Origin: Lamellibrachia satsuma
Taxonomy: Eukaryota > Annelida > Polychaeta > Sabellida > Siboglinidae
DNA: 64,000 bases
Assembly (NCBI GenBank): GCA_033239005.1
Contig: BSQZ01000009.1
Coordinates: 939,752 to 1,003,751, forward strand
Reading direction: 5' to 3'
Below the pieces are notes generated by a model. It saw nothing but the letters and a program-made list of their open reading frames with translations. It had not been told where the DNA came from and did no database searches. Shown piece by piece: positions 45,423 to 57,965 of the stretch. A program made the translations under genes and the position numbers. Each line of letters starts with the position of its first letter. Position 1 is the stretch's first letter.

Positions 45423-46710
45423 AAGGCCACAAGGCACTTAATTTGTGGCAGTTGCAGTAACTGGGTGGATTTCGTCAAGTCTGGGTGCGAGAAGTCCTGG
45501 GCTGAGGTCCAGGCAGATAGTTTTAGTTTTGAGTGTAGGGGATGCGCAAGGATGAAGGAACTAGAGGTGGAGTTGGAAGAGCTGAGGCTGCTCGTTGTGG
45601 CAATGGTGGGAAGGGAACAGGGGTGTTGTGCCAGTAGTTCCGGTGGGGGAACTGTAGACGATAAAGTGGGGAAAGACACAAGAGATGCTAGGGAGAGCTC
45701 ACCTCAGCCTGGGAGGAAGCTGAGAGGAGGGAAGGTGACAGGTCATAGGGAGACAGGACGTAAGGAGACGGGAAGGAAAGGAACGGGAGGGAAGACAACC
45801 AGAGTGAAGGAGAGGGGAGTAGGGGAGACAGGAGGGAAGGAGAAGGGAGTGGGGGAGACGGGAGGGAAGACAACCGGAGTGAAGGAGAGGGGAGTAGCGG
45901 AGACAGGAGGGAAGGAGAAGGGAGTGGGGGAGACGGGAGGGAAAACAACCGGAGTGAAGGAGAGGGGAGTAGGGGAGACAGGAGGGAAGGAGAAGGGAGT
46001 GGGGGAGACGGAAGGGAAAACAACCGGAGTGAAGGAGAGGGGAGTGGGAGAGACAAGAGCAAAGGAGTGGGAAGTGGAGGAGACAGGAGGGAAGGGGTCA
46101 GGACAGAATGTGATGGAGGGGATCGAAAGGAAGAGTTATTCTGCAGCAGTGATAGAGGGGGTGAGGAAGAGAGCGAGGGTGTTTGAGGGGGATTCGATAG
46201 TTAGGAAGACCGACAGAGTCTTAAACAAGGGAGATGATGTGGTGGTCTGCTTGCCTGGAGCCAAAATAGAGGCGATAACTGAGAGGGTAAAAAACATCGT
46301 AGGCTCGGGTAAGGGTGGATCTGTTTTAGTACACGTAGGGACAAATAACATACAGAGGGAGGGTACAACTGCCATAGTTAGGAAATATAGGCAGTTGGTC
46401 AGAACACTAAAACAGATGCGGGTTGAGCAGGTAATACTGTCAGGGATTTTACCTGTAATGGGCAGGAGGGGTCACAAATATCGAAATTGTCGGGGGATGG
46501 CAATTAACATGTTAGTCCAGAGGCTGTGTAGGGAAGAGGAAGGTGGATTTATGGGGAAGTTTTGTTGGGAGGGCAGATATGTACATGAAGGATGGGCTTC
46601 ATTTAAGTGGAAAGGGAGCGGCAGTATTAGCAGACAAACTTTCAGCAACAATAGATAGCGACTTGGGTACAATGACAAATATTTTTGGAAGTAAACATTC
46701 TTTAAACTAG
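45423..46710 (+). pseudogene. CR1 ORF1: zinc finger, repeat linker, SGNH esterase domain
   Basis: Cys-rich finger (CGSCSNW, SGC, ECRGC) at about residues 8-42, then MKELEVELEELRLLVVAMVG (helix). A linker follows with four 25-residue repeats (GGKTTGVKERGVGET then GGKEKGVGET) at about 45788-46060. The SGNH domain comes from about 46140: EGDSIVRKTD (block I, Ser), VLVHVGTNN (Gly/Asn), ILPVMGRRGHKYRN. The frame is open to 46658, but near 46545 the true reading shifts by one base into MKDGLHLSGKGAAVLADKLS, which holds the catalytic Asp and His and ends at TAG 46708. The ATG of the family (as at 4833) is missing. Role in CR1: RNA and membrane or lipid handling has been proposed for such esterase domains. 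Confidence 0.88.
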
Positions 46711-46712
46711 AA

Positions 46713-49584
46713 GTGCAGGGGGGTTACCTAGAGGTGTCTCAAGCAGAACAAGAGGCCACTAGCACAGATAAACCAATATCAAATCATCCGAAAAACATCT
46801 CTGAAAAAGGTTATAGATGCGTATGTTTAAATGCAAGGAGCATAGTAAATAAGAAAAATGAATTAAACATTATGGTAGAAGATATTGACCCTCACATAAT
46901 TGGTATAACTGAATCATGGGCCAACATAGATATAACAGATGCTGAATTAGGACTGACAGGATACGTAATGTTTAGGAAAGATCGAATAGGAAGAAGGGGC
47001 GGGGGAGTTATTTTATATGTTAAAGAATCTATTCAGGCTTATGAAATAAAACTAGAAAGGGAAGCAGATTGCGATGAAGCAGTTCGGTGCAAAATTGTTT
47101 CAGGAAATTCAAAATTAACTATTGGATTAGTTTACCGAAGTCCAAACATAAACGAAGAGGACAACACAAAAATAAAAATGCTATAAAGGAAGTTAGTAAA
47201 GGGGAGTGTATCATAATGGGAGATTTTAACCATGGACACATACAATGGAATTCTCTAGAGAGCACAGGGATTGAGGATCAACAATTTCTATGTTTAATCC
47301 AGGATAGCTTTCTTACTCAGCACGTACTAGAACCAAACAGGGGAGAAAATGTATTAGATATAGTTTTGTCATCACAAAAAGAATTAGTGGACAATGTAAA
47401 AATATTTGAACCATTGGGTAATAGTGACCATAATCAAATACATTTTGACATCAATGTAAAATCAGAAAGTAAAAATACGAAAACGTACAAGAGAAACTTC
47501 CACAAAGGTAACTACAAAGATATGAGAAAATACTTAGCACAGCTAGATTGGAATAACATGCTGATGAATAAGACCGCAATTGAATGTTGGAATATTCTAA
47601 AATATGAAATTGAGAGTATCATCGATAAATTTGTTCCCTTCCGAAAACAAGGAAAACGGTGTAGAAAGAAACACTTGTCAAAAGAGGCTATTAGATAAAT
47701 AATGCTAAAACAAACTATGTGGAGGGTTTATAGGCTTACCAGAAAGGAAGAAGACTATGCAAAATACAAAGAGGCACTTAATGCAGCTACAACTGAAATC
47801 AGACAATCTAAAAGAAGCTATGAGCAAAAACTGGCATGTAACATAAAAAATGACAGCAAGAGTTTTTATGCATATGTCAGGAGTAAACAAAACGTACAAG
47901 ACAAGGTTGGACCTCTAGAAGACAGTGCTGGAAATATAATATCACAGGGGTTTTTAATGGCGGAAGACCTAAATGGTTACTTCAGTTCAGTGTTTACCAA
48001 AGAAGATATTAGTTTATTACCAGTTGCTGATGCTAAATTTCAGGGGGCTAAATCTGAATATTTAGGACCGTTAGTTGTAACTCCAGAATTGGTAGCTAAG
48101 AAAATAAAGGCATTGAAGGATAACAAATCACCGGGAGTGGATGGGATTCCTCCAAAATTACTAATGGAAACAGTAGATCAAATCAGTATACCACTTGCAA
48201 GAGTATTCAACTTGTCATTAAAAGAGGGAGTTGTTCCGTTTGAATGGAAAAAAGCAAACATCATACCATTATTTAAAAAGGGTTCGAGAAATAAGTAAGA
48301 GAATTACAGACCAGTGAGTTTAACGTCAGTGATTTGTAAATTATTAGAAAGGTTAATTAAAGACCATATGGTGGACTTCCTCGTTAAGCATAAATTATTA
48401 AATTCATCTCAACATGGATTCCTTAAAGCGAGGTCATGCTTAACAAATATGTTATGTTTTTTGGAAGAAATCACTAAGTGGATAGACGTGGGATCGCCAG
48501 TAGATATTATCTACTTAGATTTTCAGAAAGCTTTTGACAAAGTGCCACATCAAAGATTGCTACTTAAATTAAAAGCCCATGGTATCGGGGATAGCATAAC
48601 TGACTGGATAGAACAATGGCTGACTGACAGAAGACAACGAGTTGTAGTAGATGGAGAAGTTTCAAATTGGAAATCGGTTTTGAGTAGGGTACCTCAAGGA
48701 TCAGTATTAGGACCTATATTATTCTTAATTTATATCAATGACTTGGACGACAGTATAACAAGTAACGTACTGAAATTTGCGGATGACACAAAACTGTTTA
48801 GAAAGGTTAATACAGATGGTGATAAACAACATTTACAAAATGATCTAGACAGATTAGTGAAATGGTCTGAGAAATGGCAGATGCTGTTCAATTTTGGGAA
48901 ATGTAAATGCCTACATACAGGACATGGGAACTTGAATGTAAACTATACAATGGGAGATACTGTTCTGGGTACTACTGTAAAAGAAAAGGACTTAGGAGTT
49001 ACAATAAGCGCTGATATGAAAGTTTCAGAGCAGTGTGGTATTGCAGCTTCAAAGGGTAATCAAATTCTTGGATTGATTAGAAGAAACATAACATAAAAGG
49101 GAAAAAGTTAATTATACCTCTTTATAAAGCAATAGTTAGACCTCATTTAGAATACTGTATACAAGCATGGAGACCATATCGTAAGAAGGATATAGATACG
49201 CTTGAACGCATACAAAGGAGAGCAACTAAAATGATTCCAGAACTTAGAGACCTTAGTTATGAAGAACGCCTGAAAGAATGTGGTTTAACAACTCTAGAGA
49301 CAAGGAGGTTAAGAGGAGATCAGATTGAAATTTTTAAGATATTGAATGGGTATGAAAATATTGATAGAAATATGTTTTTCTCACTCAAGAAGGATAGCAG
49401 AACTAGAGGACATGAGGTAAAATTAGTAAAGGTTCAATGTAGATTGGACACCAGGAAGCACTCGTTCTCACAGAGGACAATAAATGAATGGAACAAATTG
49501 TCTACAGATTGTGTAACTGCTAGCAGCGTGAATATGTTTAAAAACAAGGTTGACACATATATCAGGAGGGCTGGTTTTAAGTAG
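46713..49584 (+). pseudogene. CR1 ORF2: APE endonuclease, reverse transcriptase, C-terminal domain
   Basis: Endonuclease: VCLNARSIVNKK, IGITESWANIDITDAELGLT, RRGGGVILYV, GLVYRSPN, MGDFNHGHIQW, LGNSDHNQIHFD. RT: DNKSPGVDGIPPKLLME, NIIPLFKKGS, NYRPVSLTSVICKLLER (broken by a stop), YLDFQKAFDKVPHQ (motif A), GSVLGPILFLIYINDL, LKFADDTKLFRKV (catalytic Asp pair, about 48780), then KDLGVTISADMKVSEQCGIA. C-terminal: [56 protein letters not shown]. Lesions: one A lost near 47175, stops at 47695 and 48295, a stop and frameshift near 49094. Close relative of 17035-19866, where several of these positions are intact. Confidence 0.95.
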
Positions 49585-52500
49585 GTGAACATTGTTGGAC
49601 TCTCGATAAGCCAATGGCTTCCTTGTCCACTTGCCATCTGGGCCTTTGGCTTGGATGGCAAATCTTGTTAAATAGTCCAAGTCTTCCAGGATTGAGGTAA
49701 ATCTCCATCTGATGTTCCATCTTTGGTGATTTCTGCCATCAGACAGTCAATGGCAGTGATGAACAGAAATGGTGAGAGCATACATCCATGTTTAACACAG
49801 GATTTGTTGCTGAAGCTGTCTGTCAGGTGGCTGTTACAGGCAACTTGGCATTGGATGTCTGTAGAGTATCTTGATCACATTTGCAATCTTCCATTTGATC
49901 CCATAGTGACATAGATTCTCCACAAGGATTATCTGTGAAAGCTGTCAAAAGCCTTTACAAAGTCAATAAAGGCAATGTAGATCGTACTTTTCCATTCCGT
50001 GCTTTGTTCCAAAATCTGCCATAACGTAAAAATTTGGTCGATGCATGACTTGCATCTTCTGAACCCGGCTTGTTCCTAAAGGAGGATTGTGTCAGTAGCT
50101 GCTGATATTCTCTTCAGGGTGATGCAGCTAAAAATCTTGCATGTCAGTGAAAACAAGTTTATGCCCCGCCAGTTGTTACAGTTCCCCAAGTTGCCCTTCT
50201 TTGGCAGCTTGATAATTGTGCCTGTCTACTAATCATCTAGTGAGTCTTCTGGAGCAGTTCTGGACAGATGCTGTTGCTTCCTGATGCTTTTCCATTCTTC
50301 TGTGCTTTAATGCCTTCTCTAGCTTCTGCTTCTGTGATTTGGTCGAGGTTAATTTTAAGGTCATCTGTTGCCTCTGGAATGTTCTCAAGGGTGGGAGGAT
50401 CTGCACGATTGAGAACCTACTGGAAATGCTCCTTCCACCTCTCTATCTTCTCTTTCTTGACTGTGATAATCTTTCCATCTGCGTCTTTCAGTGGGAGGTT
50501 CTTGTTAGGACCTGTTCTTCTTTCATCTTCTTGGTTATTTGGCAAAGTGACTTCATATCCTTTCTTCTTGCTGCTTCTTCTGCAAGGTTTTTAGTGTAGG
50601 TGCATTTGTCTGCTCTGGCACTCTTTTTCACTTCTTTGTCTTTCTGTGAATATTCTCTAGAAAGTCTTTCTTTGAGTCTTGGGGACTTTATGGTGAGTAG
50701 TCTTTTCTTTATTCTTTTCCTTTGGCTTATTTTGTCCCAGGTTGATGTGGAGATCCACTGCTCTTTCTTCACTCTTCTGTTGCCTAGGACTGTTTTCCCT
50801 GCTTGCTCCATGGGCTTGTTGATACTGTGTATTGTCATCTCTGTTTCCTCCTGCAGAATACTAAAACTGTTCTTCAGAGCAATTCTGAACTGTTGTTTTG
50901 TTTCTGGGTTTTGTAGCTTGGCGGTATCAAAACGCTTTTCTTCTTTTCTCCTGTCTTTACCTTTCTCAGCTTCAGGGTGAGTTTCCCTATCAACAGGCTG
51001 TTGCCACTGCCAGCATCAGCTTGTCTCCTTGTTTTGATGTCTTGTAGAGAGCATCTCCATTTTCCATTTATAAGGATGTGATCTATTTGACTCTCAGTTC
51101 TGCTGTCTGGGTATCTCCATGTCAGCTTATGTATTGTCAGTTATGTTGGAAGAGTGTCCCTCCAAGCACGAGATCATTCTTCCCACATACATCACACTAA
51201 GAGAAATCATACACATTTCTTAAAACATTCTGATAATACATTTCATTTTCAGCCAGTCAATAAAGAAGCAGTAAGCAAAATAATAGAATCACTCCTCAAG
51301 AAAACAAGTTGTGGTTACGATGGCATATCCCTAAAAAATATAAAAATTAAGCCTCTCACCCTAATCATAATCAAAACATTAAAAACAGGAATATTCCCGG
51401 ATGTACTTAACATTGCCAAAGTCATTCCGATATTCAAGAAAGATGATAAATAAAATTTCAACAACTATAGACCAATATCACTGCTACCAGTTATATAAAA
51501 AAAATTTAGACAAAGTTATATACAATTAAATTTACAATTACAGCATGGCATGTTTTGTGCACACCAATATGGTTTTAGAAAACACTTGACAGATCTGGTG
51601 GTATTAGAAGTAGTTGATAGAACAACTACAGCCTTCGATAATCGTGAAACCCCAATTAATATCTTTTTAGACTTATCAAAGGCTTGTGACATGTTAGAAC
51701 ACAATATTCTCCTAAGTAAACTAAGTCATTATGGAATAAGGAATGTAGCATAAATTTATTCAAATGTTACTTACAAAATCATAAGCAATACATAGAAATC
51801 AATGAAGCTAAATCAGATATCCTCAACATTACCACAGGGATGCTTGAAGGATCTATCCTTGGTCCCCTACTTTTCATAATACAGGTGTATACATTATTGA
51901 CTTACCAAATGAAGTAAAAAATGTTCTACTTCATAAATGTATGCAAATGGTACAACCCTGTCTACTACTCTTCAGTCAACTGAGTCACTCGAATCTGATC
52001 AATTTGTGGTGGATGTCATAGACAATGAATTAAGCAAGATAAATGAATGACTCCACATTAATAAATTATCTCTTAACATAAGTAAAACTAACTATGCTGT
52101 ACCTATAATGACACATAAGAAGTAAATCAGGCACAGATAAAAATAAAAGGCACCCTTGTTGAAATAGTCAACAATTTAATTTTTCTAAGTTTAACCATAA
52201 AAAAAATTTAATTTGACAACCCATATCAATAAAATTGCCAACAAATGTTCAAACATTATTGGAATTCTAACTAAATTAAAACACTTGTCAACTCAAATAA
52301 ATTGACATTGTGCAATTCACTGATTCTTCCATTCATACTAGCATGGGGCTACTGATGTGAACAAACAATTAAAATCCAAGAGAGCACTCTGTCTGATAAA
52401 TCTGAGCAAATATAATGCACATACTGAGCCAATTTTTTTTAAAGTTCAGGCTGCTAAAAGTAAATGACCTTCTTCATATACAAGAACAAAAAAATTATTA

Positions 52501-53160
52501 CAAATACAAACACCACACATTACCCACTTACCTACAGCACTTACCATTACAAACGAATAATATTAATCACCTTCACAATATGTGTAGAAACAATGATATA
52601 CATACAAACAGCAATAAATGAATTTGCAAAAATTATAAGATGTAACATACCACTTCTAGTAAACAAAACTCCTGAATCATAAAAAGTAGAATACTAACAT
52701 ACAGTATACATGGATTCACAAACTATATAAAGACATATTACTTACAAAATTACCCAGAACAATGTACCATATTGAACTGCTACATATGCCAACAAATACA
52801 ATGATTGTATGCCCCCCCATCCTAAATATTACATTTCCAAACAGAAATACAGAGTGAATAAGCTGTTATCTCTGATGTGTTGTTGACGGATATATGATAT
52901 AACAGTAGCCACTTTACTGCATTATATTCGTAACTAGTGCTGAAAGAATTTGTCTTTTATTTAATACTTTTTCCACATGCAAATTTGACATTTTGTGGTT
53001 ATAATTTGAATATCAGGGTGGCTCCAATGCTAGCGACCAAGCCTGGTCTTAACTTAATAGGAGTCTTCCAAACTCATATTCAACATGTATTTTGTTATGT
53101 AATTGTATTTACTGTCAATAATGATGGGTCTAAATAAACACTTATTGTATTGTATAGTAT

Positions 53161-53564
53161 TGTGGAAATATGCCTTTTGATTATTTCAGGCAAACAAATT
53201 GAAGAAAGTGGGAAAAATTTGTGGGTCACATTCCTGACTACAATTAATGTTCCTTTTTGTACAATACTTACACAATGACATCTTTAAAAAAATTTATTAT
53301 TCAAACCACCTATGTAAGACATATAGTTAATAATTAGCTATAACAGCATATATTTCGGGAATTACTAACAACAATATTAACATTTATGGTCAAATCCCTG
53401 AATTTTCCTGATTATTTTTATGTTGAGAAGTTTTTATGAACGTCGCAGTACTTCAAACAGGCAAATGCAGCACAACATATAACAAAATAACATGGATTTC
53501 TCACAGAGCATGATGCTTCAGCCAGATACTTTGGAAACGCATTATTTAATTTAATAAAGCTTAC
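53161..53564. other. AT-rich spacer before satellite A
   Basis: Between the LINE-C tail and the first TTTAGTTTAG block. Nothing recognised. Confidence 0.5.
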
Positions 53565-56500
53565 TTTAGTTTAAGATATTTTAATTTAGTTTAGTTTAGC
53601 TTTGATATGCTTTGCTTTTCATTGCATTGGATTGCGTTGGATTGCTTTACGTTGCGTTGGTTTGCGTTGGATTGCGACGGGTTGGGAAGGATACCATTGG
53701 ATTGTATTGGATTCCATTGTATTGCTTTGGATTGCGTTGTATTGCGTTGGATTGCATTGGAATTTGTTGGATTGCGTTCGATTGGATTGGATTGCGTTGG
53801 ATTTCGGTGGATTGCGGTGGGTTGCGTTTGATTCCGTTAGAATGTGCTGGATTGCACTGTTTAATTTAGATTAATTTAGTATAGTTTAGTTTAATTTATA
53901 TTAGTTTAGTTACATTTAGTTAAGCTTAGTTTTTAATTTGCTTTGATTTGCTATCATTGCATTGGAATATGGTGCATTGCGTTACATTGCGACGGAATTC
54001 GATGGATTGCGTTGGATTGCGTTGGATTGTTTTGGATTACATTGAATGGCGTTTTATTTCATTGTAATGCGTTGGATTGCATTGGATTGTGTTGCCTTGC
54101 ATAAGATTGCGTTGGATTGCTTAGGATTCCGATGGATAGCGTTGAATTCCGTTGGATTTTTTTGGATTGCATTGTTTAGTGTAGTTTAATTTAATATAGT
54201 ATAGTTTAGTTTAATATATTTTAATTTAGTTTTGATATGCTTTGCTTTACTTTCATTGCGCTGCATTGCGTTGGATTGCTTTAAGTTGCGTTGGATTGCG
54301 ACGGGTTGCAACGGATTGCGTTGGATTGTGTTGGATTGCATTGGATTGCGTTGGATTACATTGGATTGCATTGGAATGGGTTGGATTGCATTGGATTGTG
54401 TTGTATTGCGTTGGACTGCATTGGATTGCTTTGGAATGTGCTGGATTGTGTTGGATTGATTTGGATTGTGTTGGGTTGCGTTGTATTGCATTGGAATGCT
54501 TTGGAGTGCGTTTGATTCCTGTGGATTGCGTTGGAATTTGTTGGATTGCATTGATTAGTTTAGTTCATTTAATTTAATATAGCTTAGTTTAGTTTAATAT
54601 ATTTTAAATTAGTTTAGTTTAGTTTTGATTTGCTTTACTTTATTTTCATTGCGCTGGATTGCGTTGGATTGCTTTACGTTGCGTTGGATTGCGTTGGATT
54701 GCGAGGGATTGCGTTGGATTGTGTTGAATTGCATTGAATTGCGTTTGATTGCAGTGGATTGCATTGCATTGCGTTGGATTGCATTGAATTGCATTGGATT
54801 GCATTGGATTGTGTTGGATTGCGTTGGACTGCGTTGGATTGCCTTCGATTGTGTTGGATTGCGTTCGATTGCATTGGTTTACGTTGGATTGCATCCAATT
54901 GCGGTGGATTGCTTTGGATTCCGTTGGGTTGTGTTGGATTGCATTGTTTAGTTTAGTTTAATATAGTTTAACTTATATAAGTTTAGTTGAGTATAAATTA
55001 GTATAGTTTAGGTTAATATATTTTAATTTAGTTTAGTTTAGTTTTGGTTTGCTTTGCATTACTTTCATTGCGATGTATTGGATTGCTTAACGTTGCGTTG
55101 GATAGCTCTGGATTGCGACGGGATGCGACGGATTGTGTTGGATTGCGTTCCATTGCATTGAATTTCGTTGGATTGCGTTCGATTGCCGTGTATTTCGTTG
55201 GATTCCGTTGCACTGTGCTGGATTGTATTGTTTAGTGTAGTTTAGTTTAATTTAGTATAGGTTAGTTTAATATATTTTAATTTAGTTTAATTTAGTTTAG
55301 GTATACTTTTGTTTACTTTCATTGCATTGGATTGCATTGCATTGCTTTACATTGCGTTGGATTGCGTTCGATTGCGACGAGATGGGACGGATACCGTTGG
55401 ATTGTGTTGGATTGCTTTGTATAGCTTTGGATTGTGTTTGATTGCATTGTATTGTATTGGATTGCGTTCGATTGCATTGGATTGCCTTGGATTACGTTGG
55501 ATTTCGGTGGATTGCGTTGGATTGTTTTGGAATACATCGGATAGCATTGTATTTCATTGGATTGCGTTGGATTGAATTGGATTGCTTTGCCTTGCGTAGT
55601 ATAGCATTGGATTGCTTAGGATTCCGGTGGATAGCGTTGAATTCCTTTGAATTGTTTTGTATTGCATTGTTTAATGTAGTTTAGTTTAATTTAGTATAGC
55701 TTATTTTAATATATTTTAATTTAGTTTTGATATGCTTTGCTTTATTTTTATTCCGCTGGATTGCTTTACGTTGCGATGGATTGCGGCGGGTTGTGACGGA
55801 TTGCGTTGGATTATGTTGGAATGCATTGGATTGCGTTGGATTGTGTTGGATTGCATTGAAATGCGTTGGATTGCATTGAAATGTGTTGGATTGCCTTGGA
55901 CTACGCTGGATTGCTTTGGATTGCGTTGGATTGCATTGGGTTGCTTAGGAATGCGGTGGATAGTGTTGGATTCCGTTGGATTGTTTTGGAATGCATTGTT
56001 TAGCGTAGTTTAGTTTAATTTAGTATAGTTTAATTTAATATATATAAATTTAGTTTAGTTTAGTTTACTTTAGCTTTGTTTTGAATTGCTTTGCTTTACT
56101 TTCATTGCGCTGGATTGCGTTGGATTGCTTTACGTTGCGTTACATTGCATTGGATTGCGACGGGTTGCGACGGATTACGTTGGGTTATTATAGGAATGCA
56201 TTGGATTGGATTGGAATACGTTGAATTGCATTGGATTGTGTTGGAATGCTTTGGGTTGTGTTGGATTCCTATGGATTGTGTTGGATTGCATTGTTTAGTT
56301 TAGTTTTATTGAATATGGTTTAATTTAGTTTAATATATTTTAATTTAGTTTTTATTTACTATCCATTGCTTTCATTGCGACGAGTTGCTTTGTATTGCTT
56401 TACGTTGCGTTGGATTGCGTTGGAATGCGACGGGTTCCGAAGGATTTCATTGGATTGTGTTGGATTACATTGGATTGCGTTGGATTGTGTTTGATTGCAT

Positions 56501-57965
56501 TGGAATGCGTTGGGTTGCATTTGATTGCATTGGATTTCATTGTACTGCGTTGGATTGGTTTGGATTGCGTTGGATTTCTTTGGATTGTGTTGGATTGCAT
56601 TGTTAGTTTAGTTTTATTTAATATAGTTTAGTTTAGTTTAATATATTTTAATTTTGTTTAGTTTAGTTTAGTTTTGATTTGCTTTCCTTTTTTTATTGCG
56701 ATGGATCGCTTGGTATTGCTTTACGTTGCGTTGGATTGCGACGGATTCCGACGGATTGCATTGGATTGTGTTGGATTGCATTGGATTACGTTGGATTGTG
56801 TTGGATTGCGTTGGATTTCATTGGATTGTTTTGGATTTCGTTGGACTGCGTTGGATCACTTTGGATTGCGTTGGATTGCTTTGGATTCCGTTGGGTTGTG
56901 TTGGATTGCGTTGTCTAGTTTAGATTAATATAATATAGCTTGGTTTAATATAGTTTAACTTAGTTTAGTTTAGATTAGTATAATTTAGTGTAGTTTAGTT
57001 TAATATATTTTAATTTAGTTTAGTTTAGTGTTGATTTGCTTTGCTTTACTTTCATTGCGCTGTATTGGATTGCTTATCGTTGCGTTGGATTGCGACGGGT
57101 TGCGACGGATTGTGTTGGAATGCATTGGATTGCGTTTGATTGTGTTGGATTGCATTGGAATGCGATGGATTGCGTTGGATTAATTGGACTGCTTTGCATT
57201 GCTTTGGATTGCGTTGGATTGCTTTGGATTGTATTGGATTCCAGTGTATTGTTTTGGATTGCATTGTTTAGTTTAGTTTTAGTCAATATAGTTTATTTTA
57301 ATTTAATATAATCTGGTTTAGTTTAGATTTGCTTTCCTTTCCTTTTATTACGATGAATTGCTTTGTATTGCACGACGTTGCGTTGAATGGCGACGGATTC
57401 CATTGGATTGTTTTGGATTGTATTGGATTGCGTTGGATTGTGTTGGATTGCATTGGATTATGTTGAATTGCATTGGATTGTGTTAGAGTGCATTGTTTAG
57501 TTTAGTTTTATTGAATATGGTTAAGTTGAGTTTAATATATTTTAATTTAGTTCAATTTAGTTTAGTTTTGATTTACTTTCCTTTGCTTTTATTGCGATGA
57601 ATTGCTTTGTATTGCTTAACGTTGCGTTGGACTGCTTTGGAATTCGACGGTTTCCGACAGATTTCATTGGATTGTGTTGGATTACATTGGATTGTGTTGG
57701 ATTGAATTGGATTGCATTGGGTTGCATTGGATTGTGTTGGACAGCTTTGGATTGGTTTGGATTGCGTTCGATTGCGTTCGATTGATTTGGATTGCGTAGT
57801 ATTCCATTGTTTAGTTTAGTTTCATTTTAATATAGTTTAGTTTAATATATTTTAATTTAGTTTAGTTTAGTTTTGATTTGCTTTCCTTTTTTTCATTGTG
57901 ATGGAGCGCTTTGTATTGCTATATTGTGTTGGATTGCATTGGATTGCATTGGATTGTGTTGGATT
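53565..57965. repeat. Satellite A: decamer arrays alternating with TTTAGTTTAA spacers
   Basis: About 13 higher-order units of 250-420 bp. Each unit has an AT-rich part (TTTAGTTTAATATATTTTAA), a bridge (TTTTGATTTGCTTTGCTTTA, then CTTTCATTGCG), a conserved CpG-bearing start (GATTGCGACGGGTTGCGACG), and then 15-25 copies of the 10-bp word TTGGATTGCG or TTGGATTGCA. The GCGACGG anchors lie near 53685, 53990, 54300, 54700, 55120, 55375, 55780, 56160, 56430, 56740, 57090 and 57390. The plus strand is poor in C and, because of the 10-bp period, open in several frames at once (WIALDCVGLR-type text). That is not protein coding. Confidence 0.97.

Larger units (their letters stand above)
45405..49671 (+). 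mobile_element. CR1-clade LINE copy, most complete in the window
   Basis: It carries ORF1 from the zinc finger onward, the complete span of ORF2 and the 3' tail. It lies inside LINE-B: taking it out joins CTGGAAGACTTGGACT and ATGCAGATGATATC (minus strand) into LEDLDYADDIG, the RT active-site motif. A possible 4-bp duplication ATAG borders it (45401-45404, 49672-49675). The first bases contain a small duplication, GGCCACAAGGCACTTAAT twice (45404 and 45425), perhaps from template jumping at the 5' end. At least five lesions interrupt the ORFs. Confidence 0.95.
44642..51168 (-). mobile_element. APE-type LINE (LINE-B copy 1), minus strand, split by CR1
   Basis: Minus strand order: endonuclease end (about 51140-51000, YPDSRTESQIDHILINGKWR), linker 50838-50488 (SPRLKERLSREYSQKDKEVK and TKNLAEEAARRKDMKSLCQI), RT (about 50220-49680, frameshifted), interruption by CR1, then YADDIGLLSSRHKDMQEKMD and KLNTAKK (45400-45300). 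The C-terminus is at 44908-44657 (SREDGHAYRMSPDRRRCGRP, TWRKTVEKEMKECGL), ending at GAAGAGGATTGAGTGAGCGA. A candidate target duplication GAGAT is seen at 44637-44641 and near 51169. Same family as 10630-14430. Confidence 0.85.
44135..53160 (+). mobile_element. APE-type LINE (LINE-C), split by a nested LINE
   Basis: Left part 44135-44641: linker before the RT, readable in pieces as SEWITRGILKSIK, YQNNIKKTWSTINTIMNKS, and NKYNSFFTNIDSKLANNIE. Right part about 51160-53160: DNTFHFQPVNKEAVSKIIES, KTSCGYDGISLKNIK, VIPIFKKDDK, NNYRPISLLPVI, HQYGFRKHLTDLVVLEVVDR, INIFLDLSKACDMLEHNILL (motif A), and MLEGSILGPLLF. A diverged YADD region and C-terminal scraps follow. The 3' end near 53150 has TAAATAAACACTTATTGTAT with an ATTGT-type tail. 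The wording resembles Jockey-like LINEs more than CR1, and the clade is not fixed. Heavily mutated, the oldest of the three nested LINEs. Confidence 0.8.

Noticed and set aside
45688..46062. Minus-strand Ser/Pro/Leu-rich ORF of 124 codons (and similar at 5127-5477, 22752-23000)
   Set aside because: Antisense shadow of the Gly/Lys/Glu-rich linker repeats of CR1 ORF1.
53602..57785. Many 60-120-codon ORFs of WIALDCVGLR or MQSNAIQRNPTQ type
   Set aside because: A 10-bp repeat without stop words is open in several frames at once on both strands. The text merely repeats the satellite unit.
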